From the NCBI GenBank assembly GCA_003222245.1, contig QHVH01000007.1:186001-250000 (forward strand): a stretch of 64,000 bases of DNA. Reading direction: 5' to 3'. Origin of the DNA: Blastocatellia bacterium AA13 (lineage in GTDB: Bacteria > Acidobacteriota > Blastocatellia > UBA7656). The position numbers were made by a program, and so were the translations under genes. Positions 37,232 through 47,500 of the stretch are shown here, in pieces. Each line of letters opens with the position of its first letter. Position 1 is the first letter of the stretch. The notes under the pieces were generated by a model. The model was not told the DNA's origin. It made no database searches and saw nothing but the letters and a program-made list of their open reading frames with translations.

Positions 37232-37996
37232 ATGGCGGGCTATCAAAAGATACTCTATGCGGCTGAAAACGGAATCGCGCGCATTACTCTCAACCGTCCG
37301 GAGAAACGCAACGCTCTCGACAGCGAAGTAATAGCCGAAGTGACCGACGCGGTTCGAGCGAGCTCGACCGATCCGGACGTCCGAGTGGTTACAATCGCGG
37401 GAGCGGGCAAGGATTTTTCATCAGGCGCCGACCTGGCAGCTCTGCGACGCATCAGCGAAGCGACGATGATGGAGAATATTGCGGATGCGCGCGGCTTTGG
37501 CGATCTGTTCATCGAAATGCGCCGCCATCCCCGTCCAATAGTCGCCGCGGTGCGGGGCCGTGCTCTTGCCGGCGGCTGCGGTCTGGCGACCGCGTGCGAC
37601 CTCATACTCGCATCCGAATCGGCCCAGTTCGGTTATCCCGAAGTCAACATCGGCTTCATACCCGCCATTGTGATGACCATTCTCAGGCGGTCGCTTTCGG
37701 AGAAGCGTGCATTTGAATTGATTACCAGAGGAGAAATTCTCTCTTCGCGTACGGCGCTCGATTTCGGACTGATCAATAGGGTATTCGCCGATGATGAATT
37801 CGACTCGGCCGTCGCTTCATACCTCGAGAGCCTGGCGGCAAAATCCGCTTCGGCTGTCAGCCTGTGCAAGAGCCTGCTTTATCACATTGACGGAATGTCA
37901 TTCGAAACGGCTATAGAAGCCGGTGTCCAGCTTAACGCGATAACAAGAATGACGGACGATTGTAAGGCGGGTGTCGAGCGATTCTTGAAAAAATAA
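37232..37996 (+). CDS. Enoyl-CoA hydratase/isomerase family protein, LiuC-like
   Basis: The 254-residue crotonase has the oxyanion-hole motif 'GAGKDFSSGADL' and the core 'RGRALAGGCGLATACDLILASESAQFGYPEVNIGFIPAIV'. The glutamate of classical hydratases expected in the GGGCELA position is Gly here, while the second (in YPEVNIG) is kept. This pattern resembles the methylglutaconyl-CoA hydratase (LiuC) type, 'GGxGL..ACD...SEV.lGLIPA'. With AtuA-like genes upstream, leucine, isovalerate or terpenoid acyl-CoA breakdown is a reasonable inference. The companion carboxylase and dehydrogenase genes are not present. TGGAG precedes the ATG. Confidence 0.88.
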   Translation: MAGYQKILYAAENGIARITLNRPEKRNALDSEVIAEVTDAVRASSTDPDVRVVTIAGAGKDFSSGADLAALRRISEATMMENIADARGFGDLFIEMRRHPRPIVAAVRGRALAGGCGLATACDLILASESAQFGYPEVNIGFIPAIVMTILRRSLSEKRAFELITRGEILSSRTALDFGLINRVFADDEFDSAVASYLESLAAKSASAVSLCKSLLYHIDGMSFETAIEAGVQLNAITRMTDDCKAGVERFLKK

Positions 37997-38030
37997 ATCA
38001 AAAAGAAAAAACGCCGCTGAAGGTCCTCGC

Positions 38031-38798
38031 CTATGTTGCAAGCAATTGGTAGAACTCATCAGGCCGTGACCAATAGGCTATATCGGACAAATCACCAACA
38101 AGGCGAATGTTCTCTTGAGTCCATATATCAATACTGTCATCGAAAAGCGAGACCAATCGAAGCGGCTGCGGTGTTAGAAGTAGATGATTCAAGTCGTACC
38201 AGTTGGCGACAACATGGTCTACGATCCTACCTGCTGCCGCTTGGCTCCCGGTACTGAGGACATTTACTAACGAAGTTCGCTGCGGCATTCTAATATGAAA
38301 GTCTACCCTCCATGATTTTCCAGATCGTCCGATGAACGGCTCACCGCGTTCATGCTGAATCCCACGATCCGCAAGGAAATCATCAACCTCATCAGTGACG
38401 GATTCAACCGCTCTCGTCCGAAACGTAAACCATAGGTCGGCTATTCGTACCGCCGCCTGTCCTAAACGCGTTACGAGAGAACTGAGAGTGTTCATGTCGG
38501 CAACACGGAGGGTGAGCATCCCATGATATAGTTCTATTCCATGCGTGAGAGCAATATCATCAATCAACCGCTTTTGCTTTACGGTTTTCTTTTGAGAGAT
38601 CGTCTGTGACTTGAGCCAATTGATAGATTCTCCGTAATCCGTGAGCACAGGCTGATTGGCGTTCCGAACGAGATACAAATCAATAATATCCCCATCTGGA
38701 TACAAAAACGGTGTTCTGATTCGTGTATGCCCATTTACATCAACGCAGCTATATAGCTCGCCCAGTCCAGTTGCAAGATGTTCGCATGGCGTCGACAT
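38031..38798 (-). CDS. DUF1828/DUF1829 domain protein
   Basis: The 255-residue product has an N-terminal DUF1828-like region ('IRTPFLYPDGDIIDLYLVRN', 'PVLTDYGESINWL', about residues 25-110) and a C-terminal DUF1829-like region ('PFIGRSGKSWRVDFHIR' onward, about 150-250). These domains usually occur together in accessory regions of bacterial and phage genomes; a link to toxin-antitoxin or defence loci has been suggested but is not established. Its ATG overlaps the stop of the preceding gene (TAATG at 38796-38800), implying translational coupling. The region is visibly richer in A+T than its flanks, consistent with transfer. Confidence 0.8.
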   Translation of the reverse strand: MSTPCEHLATGLGELYSCVDVNGHTRIRTPFLYPDGDIIDLYLVRNANQPVLTDYGESINWLKSQTISQKKTVKQKRLIDDIALTHGIELYHGMLTLRVADMNTLSSLVTRLGQAAVRIADLWFTFRTRAVESVTDEVDDFLADRGIQHERGEPFIGRSGKSWRVDFHIRMPQRTSLVNVLSTGSQAAAGRIVDHVVANWYDLNHLLLTPQPLRLVSLFDDSIDIWTQENIRLVGDLSDIAYWSRPDEFYQLLAT

Positions 38799-39070
38799 TA
38801 GGATCCCCCTATAAAAACATCCGCCTGAAATGGCGGCGGCATCATTACTCCGTGATGTTCTAGACGAAATGCCATGCAGAACTGTTGCCAGACCGCAACA
38901 GGATCGGTTATTGGGGCAGTTATATTTTCAGCAATAATGGCTTCCTTGTCCCGTGTGCGGTCGTTCCATACGTGAAGATGTCTATCTCCCCCGACGTTTG
39001 TACAAGAAAGATTATGATGATCTGAACCCATACAAAGGCCAAAGATACGGCCTAATCCCTTGTGGATCAC
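38798..39070 (-). pseudogene. 5'-truncated DUF6978-like gene
   Basis: The frame reads 'GLGRIFGLCMGSDHHN...GGDRHLHVWNDRTRDKEAI', which matches the part of DUF6978-like proteins where a 'R...V.LRLD...pHtNPDG....HLH.YrEGy.dkwA' pattern is found. A GTG at 39070 could start it, but the same frame stays open upstream (…VNLIQGSYNESIIKLRYS) until a TGA read inside the RHS gene's last codons. There is no ATG, so about 45 N-terminal residues appear lost where the tail cluster begins. It could still be translated on the RHS transcript. It is coupled to the DUF1828 gene by TAATG. Confidence 0.6.
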
Positions 39071-39137
39071 CGAGTACCGAAGCTTGATAATGGACTCGTT
39101 GTAGCTACCCTGAATGAGATTGACTTCAACCGCGTGG

Positions 39138-42100
39138 TTATGGAGTCACGTGTACCGTTACTTCCACCGTCTTTTCGTTCGGAGCCGTACCGAAGGTCAA
39201 CTTGAACTTAACATCGACTGCCCCCTTGACCTTGTTTGGAGCAAAGAAGGTGTGATGCGCCGGGCGGCCGTTACCCAGTACTACGCGGGCTGGATTCACA
39301 GCTCCGGCGGGAAGCGGAGAGGTTACCACGGCATTCTTAGAAGGCTTAATAGGTGTGTCGAATTTCACGCTCTTCCCCGCGGCTACCGCCGGTATGGCGG
39401 GAGCCGTAATCGGGTTGACGTTGATGATCAACTCCTGACACACGTTGGTACGCTGATCCGCCGTTAAGCGGACGTTGCCCGCCTGCGCGAGCCGATGAAA
39501 TATGGGATGAGCCTCGGTGTAGGCAGCGCTGATCTGCAGCTTGTGAGGCACGGCTGCCGCTCCAGGCAGCTTCGGCGCCGTGAAGCGGAGTCCGTTGATG
39601 GCTGTCGGAGTAGCCGGAGCGCCTGGTTGATAAGCGATCTTGTACGTAGCCGTACTGTCTCCATCGATTTTTATGCGCACTTCTTCGGTTTCGAAGATGG
39701 GCTGCGTCGACGGCACGGACGTTTTGAACGCGGGCGCTTCGGCCTGAAACGTGACGACTAGCGGCTTGACTTTGATCTTCTTCATCTTCAAGAAGTCGAG
39801 CGGCGCTGCTCCTTGAAACACTACATCTTCGTCTGGACCCAATTCCCCGGGAACGTGCAGCGTGTAATCGCCGTCCTGCGAAGCGGCAAACAGCGCTCCG
39901 ATCACGTTCTCGACTTTCTCGTTCATCGGTATGTACCAGTTCTCTCGAAACCGAATCTGGCCCCCGACAGCGGCGGGAATCGCGCCCGCGACTTTCTCAG
40001 GTCCGACGCCGCCTGGCAGTTCGACCGTGAGAAGCTCGAGAGCCTCCGATCTAAAAGAGAGGCCGCTGGCCACGTCGCCGGTCGGAGAATAGCTCCGATG
40101 CTGAATGAATCCATAGATAGCCGAGAATTGTCCGACGAAAATCTCGTTCGGGGTCGCGATCGCCAGCGACGAATACAGGTCGCCGGAGTTGAAGGCAGCG
40201 TCCTGCTCGAGCGGGATTCGCCGTTGATCGAGTCCGGCCCTGAAGAAGGACAGCCAGTAGATGCCAAGCAGCGGGAACCATGAGTCTCGATTGATGAATT
40301 TTGAGAGCACTCGTCCCCACGTCGTCGGAATCCGGCTGCTCCAGGCTTCATCCAGATTCAGACCAATGGTCGTGCTGATAACTTTGCGAATCTTTTCGAA
40401 GGCGGACACGTGCACTCCGACATTGTCGCCTGAAGCGAACTTGCCGCCGTTCAGCTTGACGCGCAGGTTGATCTTTCGAGCCGCGGTGTCCAGGTGATCA
40501 ACCGTCGAGATCGCGGAGAATCCATCCTTGCTCACCGAAATCGGGGCTCCATCGGTGAAGGCATTCATCTGATCGCCGGTAACTCCGGCGGCGAAAGTGA
40601 TGCTCTCGAGGTCGCCTCCCACCGTGCCGGTCACATCGGCCTGAGACGGCAGTTTATTCGCAGCCTTGCCGATGCCCCACACAATACCGGCTATGGCGCT
40701 GTCAATTGCCCCAACGCTGAAGTGTCTGGATATCTCCGAAGCGCTCTCATCCAGATCGCTGAATGAGAATCCGAGGCTGACCAACCACGGCAGCGGCATC
40801 GAATGAAAGAAGGGTCCCCAGCACGCATATTGAAAGACGTGGCGCATCTCGTGGTTTGCGACCGCCTCGCGATGCGTGAGCGGCTGCAAGTCCGCGTCGT
40901 CTGTTTTGGTCGCCAATACAGCCGCCGGCACGAGCACTTTTGCTTCATCCAACGTGGCTCCATCCGTGGTCTTGGCAGTCGAGATGATCGAGACTATGTC
41001 CACTTCCGAAGTGAGCAGGTGGTCAACGGGATCGGCGAGAAAGATATCGGCGCCCGTCACCTCGATTACACTTCCCCACGCCTCTTCGTATTCTCTTTGA
41101 AATAGCGTTCTGCTCATCGTCAGAAATACCGGCTTGTTCAAAGCGAACTTTGCGGCCGCTGCCGCCGCCGCAGCGGGCGCGGCCTGAACCGTGAATCGCA
41201 ATTGCACCTTCGGAGCCGAGGCGTCGCCGTGCAACGTAGCAGCCGCGGGCGTAAATCGATTGACGGTCAGATTGGCCGTATGCGTAGCAGGCAATGCGCT
41301 GTCTACGACGGCGACCACTACAGGAGCAGCCGTAATCACTCGGGCAGCGGCAACGGCCGAATCAGACTTCAGTGTCAGTCGAATGATGTCGTTTTGATGA
41401 AGGTCGCCTGGACTGTCGCTCTTGACTTTGACGTGATCGCCGGGGGCGATGGGGTTCTCGCTTTCGAATTTCTTGCCCGCCGCCAACAGCGTCACAGTCA
41501 CCGCCGTGCCGTTCGGGAATGCGGCGGCCGGCAGGGCGTCTCGGAGCGTAATCTTATTGGCGGTTGAGTCGACGGCGGTGATCATCGTAACGGAGTCGGT
41601 TGACAGCGCTTTCCTCACTCGCACCCAGTCTCCGGTAGAAAACTGCTTCGCCTTTCCCGCGGCTGTCGTGACCACCTGACTGGTAGTGTTGGTTCCGCCC
41701 GCCTGTTTCGACGCGTCGAGGTTCATCTGCTCGACGGTCACCGGCGCGTCATGAAGTCCCGCGTCGAGCGCGACAACCTGACAGTCCATCAACATCGACA
41801 TCACGATTCGACGTTCGATAGTCACCGTCGCCGCGCCGGTGTTCTGTATAGCGAGCCCGTCGAATTTGCGCAGATCCACTACGTTTCCGACGTTGACGTG
41901 ATCGCCGGCGGCGGTCTGGTTCGGAACAGCCGCGCCTGCCCCGTCCATCTTCACCACTTCGATCTTCGGATAGGAATTGGGCGCCGCGGGAGTCGGCAAG
42001 GGAGTAGCGAGAACGAGATCAAGCGCGGCTCGTTTTCTTTTGAGCGCGCTGGCGAAGTAGGTGCTGCCGCTCCTGATTCGGAGAAAGTCGCTTGCCGCAA

Positions 42101-44591
42101 ACGGCGCTTGGTCGGCGGCCGCTGCCAGGCGGATCACATAGAACTCGGTCTGGTTGTCGGCGGTAACCCTATTGCGCTTGCCGTCGGGCATGAACTCTTC
42201 GACTTTGAGCGTGTCGACCGGAAACCCTTCGGGTATCTGCTGCGCGAAATGAATCGAGGTTCCGCGAACATAGGTTATGGTTCTGCCGATGAGATCGTTC
42301 TCTCTTTCGATTTTGACCAGGGCCGAATCGAGGCGCGCAATCTCGACGGCCGAACCGGGCAGCGGAGCAGGCAAGGCAGGAAATAGATCCATGGTAGTAG
42401 CGCCTACGGCAGTAATTCTTCTGGGAGTCTCCGTCGACGCATCTCCCGACTTGCGAACCGAGATCCAATCGTCAATCTCAAAAACGTCGGTCAGCGCGGC
42501 CCCGGCAGGCGCGGTAAAAGTTATGCCGCTCAACTGCAATCCCGCCGCGTCAACCGCGGCGGTTCCTGCCGCGAGGGTATTGCGCGCGCGAAATCTGTCG
42601 GCGGCGGTCTCCTGGCTGAATGCTATGTAGGTCGATGCATTACCGCAGACGAGCAGGTCTCGTTTGGAAGACTTTTCGAGACCTCGAAGCTCCGAGCCGC
42701 TTCCCCAGATTACGTTGCCCATCGTCCATACGCGGCCTCCGCTGTTGGTGAGGAACCCGTTCAGAACGAATGCGAGCGGCACGTTGAGCCGGTTCGAATA
42801 TACCGGAGCGCTGAGATTGAATATGCTTGTGCGTTTGTACTTGTCCCATCCAGTAACCGGCCCGGAGTGCGGAGGCCACGCGGGGCGGACCAATGGAAAC
42901 CACTGAATCGCCTCCGCCACGATGTTGAACATCTCGAGCTCGATGGAAACGGTAGTCAACTGGAGCGCCCATATCAGCCCCGAGATCCCGGTCAGTATAA
43001 GACCGTACCAGGAGTGACCGTTCGGATCGGAGCGATTGACCGGCTCGTGAGCGCACCAGTTATAGGCCGCTTCGGCGCTGATGTCGCGGCCGGGTCCTCC
43101 CGGAGCAGCGCGCGCGTATTTGCGCATCGAGGGCGGCGCCATCGACGCGGCGTCTCTACCGAACCACGTGTCCGCGCTCAGAAACTGCGCGGTCGCCGGA
43201 TCGAGCCAACGGGAGCCGGCATGGAGAAGCCCGGTCGCCGGATCGCCGAACAGACTCGCATAAGCGGGAAGCCCTTCTTGAATAGGCGCGTCCGCTCCAA
43301 ACGGCTCGCTCGCATCTACGGTCGTCAAGCAACCCGAGGCGTCTCCGATTGCCGTGAGCCTTCCGCTATGGGCGCGATGAAAGGTACGGCTGATTGCGTG
43401 ATCGATCGTTCCATCTATACACGCGCCGCATTGAGCGCCCGTCCATAGATAGCTTCGGATGATTCGGCCGCTGTCGTCGGCGTCGGCCAGGCGATGACCT
43501 TGCAAGTCGGTTATGTAGTAAACACGTTCCGCGTCGGATTGGCGCGACACAAGCCGGCCAAATCCATCGTAGACGTATTCAATAATCCGGCCATCGGGCA
43601 GCTCAATCGAGCAGATCTGACCAAACCCATCGAAGCTGTAGCGAGTTACGCCCTCTTCGGTTTCTTTGCGGATGCGGCGGCCGGCGGAATCGTACTCGAA
43701 GCTTGCGCGGCCGGTTTCGGTCTCAGCCGATAAAATCATCGGTCCGTCCGCGTAGGTGAATCTCGCTCCCGGCTGAACTTCGGCGAGACGGCCGACATCG
43801 TCGTATTGGTAACAACGCTCCGGGCCTGTGCGGCTACGGATCAAACGGCCTGCATCGTCGTACCGGAACTGTTCTTCTCCCGCGCTGGTTATTCTGCCGT
43901 CGTCGTCATATTCAAACTGGTAGTCGGCGATCGCCGCGCCGATCGCGTCGAAGTGGGCGATGCGGTTGAGGCGGGGACGGCGGCCGCCCGCAAGCTCTTC
44001 CAACACGGCGGCCCCATTTGAATAGGTCAATCGAGAGAAGCCGGTTCGGACATTAGCTTCGCCCGTCAGATGTATGCGGCGGCCGCATCTCCACTCGATG
44101 CTCGATCCGTTTCGCGCGAGAATTAGATTCTCCGATGTCCCAGGATATCTGATCGCGGTGAGCGCTCCGCGATCGGACCATTCGAAACCCGCGGTCCACT
44201 CGAAGTTGTCGACGCGAACTATGATCTCGCGAGGACGGCGAGAAGAATCGACTCGAATAAGGGTCTCGGTTCGAGCTGTTCGCGCGGACATCTCGCGCCC
44301 GCCGGACGCAAACGAATAGCTTGCCAGTATCGAGTCTCTGTCGTGGACTTCGGTGAGATGTCCATCCGCGTTGTATCTGAAGAAGAGCCGTTTGCCGCCG
44401 GGATCCTCCGATTCACGCAGCCGTCCCGCCAGATCGTAGAGCTCGCGTCGGACTCCGCCGTTGGGCAACGGAATGTATTTCAGTCTGCGATCCGCGCGAA
44501 TCTTATTCGGTTCCGACTCAGCCAATCGAGGCCGATACGCTGACACTTGCACTGGCAGGACCTCCATCGGGGAATGCCGACAACACGTCAT
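39138..44591 (-). CDS. Giant RHS/YD-repeat protein with HEMRH metallopeptidase-like motif
   Basis: The 1817-residue protein starts with YD repeats ('YDLAGRLRESEDPGGKRLFFRY', 'YEYDDDGRITSAGEEQFRYDDAGRL') and reaches the RHS core 'DPATGLLHAGSRWLDPATAQFLSADTW' at about residues 445-472, ending near 'NRSDPNGHSWYG' (about 523). There is no signal peptide. A hydrophobic stretch follows (about 528-560). The remaining 1250 residues are mostly beta-strands with recurring 'F..GDWV.V...I..V......I.L...LP' modules (near 704, 980 and 1345-1390) and a HEMRH motif (H1247, E1248, H1251) that resembles a zinc-peptidase helix. The last part is Ig-like. The start is uncertain: ATG 44591 overlaps the upstream gene by 74 bases; ATG 44567 or a TTG beside the upstream stop are alternatives. 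It is probably the effector or a tip protein of the tail system. Confidence 0.85.
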   Translation of the reverse strand: MTCCRHSPMEVLPVQVSAYRPRLAESEPNKIRADRRLKYIPLPNGGVRRELYDLAGRLRESEDPGGKRLFFRYNADGHLTEVHDRDSILASYSFASGGREMSARTARTETLIRVDSSRRPREIIVRVDNFEWTAGFEWSDRGALTAIRYPGTSENLILARNGSSIEWRCGRRIHLTGEANVRTGFSRLTYSNGAAVLEELAGGRRPRLNRIAHFDAIGAAIADYQFEYDDDGRITSAGEEQFRYDDAGRLIRSRTGPERCYQYDDVGRLAEVQPGARFTYADGPMILSAETETGRASFEYDSAGRRIRKETEEGVTRYSFDGFGQICSIELPDGRIIEYVYDGFGRLVSRQSDAERVYYITDLQGHRLADADDSGRIIRSYLWTGAQCGACIDGTIDHAISRTFHRAHSGRLTAIGDASGCLTTVDASEPFGADAPIQEGLPAYASLFGDPATGLLHAGSRWLDPATAQFLSADTWFGRDAASMAPPSMRKYARAAPGGPGRDISAEAAYNWCAHEPVNRSDPNGHSWYGLILTGISGLIWALQLTTVSIELEMFNIVAEAIQWFPLVRPAWPPHSGPVTGWDKYKRTSIFNLSAPVYSNRLNVPLAFVLNGFLTNSGGRVWTMGNVIWGSGSELRGLEKSSKRDLLVCGNASTYIAFSQETAADRFRARNTLAAGTAAVDAAGLQLSGITFTAPAGAALTDVFEIDDWISVRKSGDASTETPRRITAVGATTMDLFPALPAPLPGSAVEIARLDSALVKIERENDLIGRTITYVRGTSIHFAQQIPEGFPVDTLKVEEFMPDGKRNRVTADNQTEFYVIRLAAAADQAPFAASDFLRIRSGSTYFASALKRKRAALDLVLATPLPTPAAPNSYPKIEVVKMDGAGAAVPNQTAAGDHVNVGNVVDLRKFDGLAIQNTGAATVTIERRIVMSMLMDCQVVALDAGLHDAPVTVEQMNLDASKQAGGTNTTSQVVTTAAGKAKQFSTGDWVRVRKALSTDSVTMITAVDSTANKITLRDALPAAAFPNGTAVTVTLLAAGKKFESENPIAPGDHVKVKSDSPGDLHQNDIIRLTLKSDSAVAAARVITAAPVVVAVVDSALPATHTANLTVNRFTPAAATLHGDASAPKVQLRFTVQAAPAAAAAAAAKFALNKPVFLTMSRTLFQREYEEAWGSVIEVTGADIFLADPVDHLLTSEVDIVSIISTAKTTDGATLDEAKVLVPAAVLATKTDDADLQPLTHREAVANHEMRHVFQYACWGPFFHSMPLPWLVSLGFSFSDLDESASEISRHFSVGAIDSAIAGIVWGIGKAANKLPSQADVTGTVGGDLESITFAAGVTGDQMNAFTDGAPISVSKDGFSAISTVDHLDTAARKINLRVKLNGGKFASGDNVGVHVSAFEKIRKVISTTIGLNLDEAWSSRIPTTWGRVLSKFINRDSWFPLLGIYWLSFFRAGLDQRRIPLEQDAAFNSGDLYSSLAIATPNEIFVGQFSAIYGFIQHRSYSPTGDVASGLSFRSEALELLTVELPGGVGPEKVAGAIPAAVGGQIRFRENWYIPMNEKVENVIGALFAASQDGDYTLHVPGELGPDEDVVFQGAAPLDFLKMKKIKVKPLVVTFQAEAPAFKTSVPSTQPIFETEEVRIKIDGDSTATYKIAYQPGAPATPTAINGLRFTAPKLPGAAAVPHKLQISAAYTEAHPIFHRLAQAGNVRLTADQRTNVCQELIINVNPITAPAIPAVAAGKSVKFDTPIKPSKNAVVTSPLPAGAVNPARVVLGNGRPAHHTFFAPNKVKGAVDVKFKLTFGTAPNEKTVEVTVHVTP

Positions 44592-47500
44592 CGAGCGCGG
44601 CTTCTATGTCGGAGATTACTTGCGGAACCTCTCCGCGAATGCGCGCGATTGCGTCGATCAGCGGTTGGAGCAACACCTCTATATCGAGCTTCGCTATGAG
44701 CTCGCTCAGCGGCTGAAGCGATTCGACGATCGGCGCGAGAATTGCGCTCGGCTTGAACTCGGCCAGTTCGGCTACCAGGGCATTGAAAGGCGCGGGATCC
44801 GGCAATAGCTCATCCACGATCTCTTCGAGATTCTGAATGAGCGCGTCGCGTAGACCGTTGATCTCTTCGACCAGAATCGACGGGTCGAACGCCTTAAGAG
44901 GTTTCTTGACCACGTCGAAGATCAGCTTCACTTCATCCTTGAAAGTGGCCGGGCTAAAAGCCAGCAACTGATCTTTCAGCGCCGCATGCAACTGTGACGC
45001 GAGGTCGACAATGGTAGCCGGAGTAACCGGGGTGAGGGCGTCCTCAACGCTGATTAGAAATTCATCAATGCCCGCAAGCAGCGCCGATTGAAGCCCTACG
45101 AGCTTGTGGCCGAGCTGATCGAAGAGATTGTTGATTTCGACGCGAGCCGGGGCCGGATCGAGATCGCGAAGAGCCTGTTTAAGAAGGGCGGCCGTGAACT
45201 CCGCTCCTCCAAGAAACGAGGGGATCAGCGCCTCAATGTCCTGAAGAGGACCAAACGCCCCGCGCAATTTTGAGAGATCGAGGCTCGCTTCTATGTTCAC
45301 GGTTGCGCTGACGATGCCGGCCGCATCGGCCCCTTCGGGCACGATGCTCAGGGGATCGAGGTCGGGCAGCATCACAACCACGCGTCCCGCTGCGACGGCG
45401 TCTCCCGCTGAGAGCTGGGCGAGGTCGACAGCGGCGATGGCGACCGCGGCGTCTTGATAAGCCGCCTCGGCTTCCGCCAGACGTTCGCCGATCGTTCCCA
45501 GGTCGAACTCGAGTTGAATATCGGCAAGCCCGGAGGTTATGCGCAGCTCGAGATTAGCCGGATTGAGAGCATTCAATCTGCCGTGAAGCGCGTCGTGCAG
45601 CATTTTCGCCGCCGGTTCCAGAATCGAATCGTCGATGTGATTGACCGCCTGCGCGATCTGATGATGAAGCTCTATTACCGGCAGCAGCATGTCGCCGGGC
45701 CGCAGGCCGAACAATTCGTCTTCGGCCTGGACTACCGGCTTAAGCGCGTTCTGGAGCGCGCCGCTTCCCGCGGCAACCGCCGCCGGAGGGTGCAATCCGC
45801 CGCCGGCGTGCTGAGCGGCCGTCGACGCGTGTTGATCAAAGAGATGAATCAGCTTCTCCGGCGCTACCGCGTCGATAAGATCGGTTACCGGCTTGAACGC
45901 GGCTTCGAGCGGTTTGAAGATCAATTCCGGATCGAGAATGGCGTCGATCTTCGCGCTGAGCTCCGCGAACAGATGGGTGAGCGGCGCGAAGAGCTGCTCT
46001 ATGTCGAGCGAGCGAATCGCGTCTTCGATGGGCTTCAACGCCTCGTGCAAAAGTTTCTTCAGTGAATCGGGGCCGAAAGTTCCGATGGCTTTCAACAGCT
46101 CGTCCGCGGGCTCGTCCAGTTTCGCGACAACACTTGCCGGATCGAGCAGCTTCAATTTGCCGGTCACCGACTCTATCGCCTTGGCGGCTTCCTGAATCAG
46201 CAGGGTCGGATCGATCTTCGCCAGAGCGTCGTTGAGCGGAGGGTTCACGGCCGCGGTCAGATCGATCGCGCGAAGAGTATTGGCTCCGAGTTTGAGCGCC
46301 GAGACGGCCGGGCCCGGCAGCGAAGAGAGATCCAATCCAGCGACGGTCTCTTTGAGCTTGTGAAGCTCGTCGATCACGACGCCCGCTGGTTCCGAAAGAT
46401 CAAATGAATCGAGAGTCGCCTTGATCGAGTCGACCGCCGTCGAAACCTGATCCAGCGTCGGCTTCGCCTGATCCACCATGTTCTTGAGGCTGTCGATCGC
46501 CCCCGCGATCGTCGCGCGAACATTTTCAAGAAGCTGCTTCACCTGCGTGACTGCATCCTCGACGCCCTGCCATATCTCCTGCACCGCGCCTTTTACGGAC
46601 TCGACCGAGAATTCGTGCAGCTTGTCCTCAATCTTCTGAAAGAAATCGTGAATCGGTTTTCGGAGAATGTCGGGATCGACTACGTCAAGGGCCGTGGCGA
46701 TCTCACGGAGTTTGTCTTCGGCTTCCGCGGCAAGATCTCGAAACGGAAGAGACTCGATGGCAAGCAGAATGCGATGTTGAAAATCGATAAGGATCGCCCG
46801 CAATTCGCCGAGCGGACTGTCCGCCATGAAGGCCGCGATGCGGTCGCCAAGCCCGCGCATAGCCGCGCGAAGCTCGTCGGGGGTCGGCTCCCAATCCTCC
46901 AGGCCGGCGATAATGCCGTTGAGGTAATGCTTGACTCCGTCGATGAACGCGGTGAACTGGGGCGGGTTGACCGCCGGCGCCTTGAGCACCGCCTGATGCA
47001 CGCTGTCGAACCCGCCGAAGTTGACTCGATTGAGATTGCCGAGCGTGACCGAGATCAACCGGTCCTTTGCGGCGCGAATGTCCACAAGCTCGCGCAGCTC
47101 GGCTTGCAGATCGATTTCAAGCCGCGGCCAGCTAATCGTCGCCCCGGCCGAAAACCTGGCGTTGATGCCGTGCCAGAAATTGAGCCGGGCGACGGGCGCG
47201 CCACGCCACAACGTCAGATCGGAACCGGCCGGAAGAACTTCGAACAACGGCTGGAGCGCGGCTTCCAGATGAGTTTCCGCTTCCTCGAAAATATCGTGCG
47301 GAATCCCAATCAATGCGCGGCTCAACAATCGAACAACCTCTTCCGGATGCGGAGCCGAGGAGTTCCACTTCAGCATCACTCCGAAAAGATCGAAGAATTC
47401 CGTGAGGCTCGACTGCGCCGACAGGACATCGCTGCCGGGCTTGAAGAGGTCTCCCGACTGATCGAGCACCTTCGTCAGCCCTTCTAGTACTGCCTGTTCG

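Noticed and set aside
38031-39070. Confirmed toxin-antitoxin or anti-phage pair
   Set aside because: The DUF1828/DUF1829 and DUF6978-like genes are coupled and in an accessory patch, but no toxin motif is visible and the upstream gene is truncated, so a defence role is not claimed.
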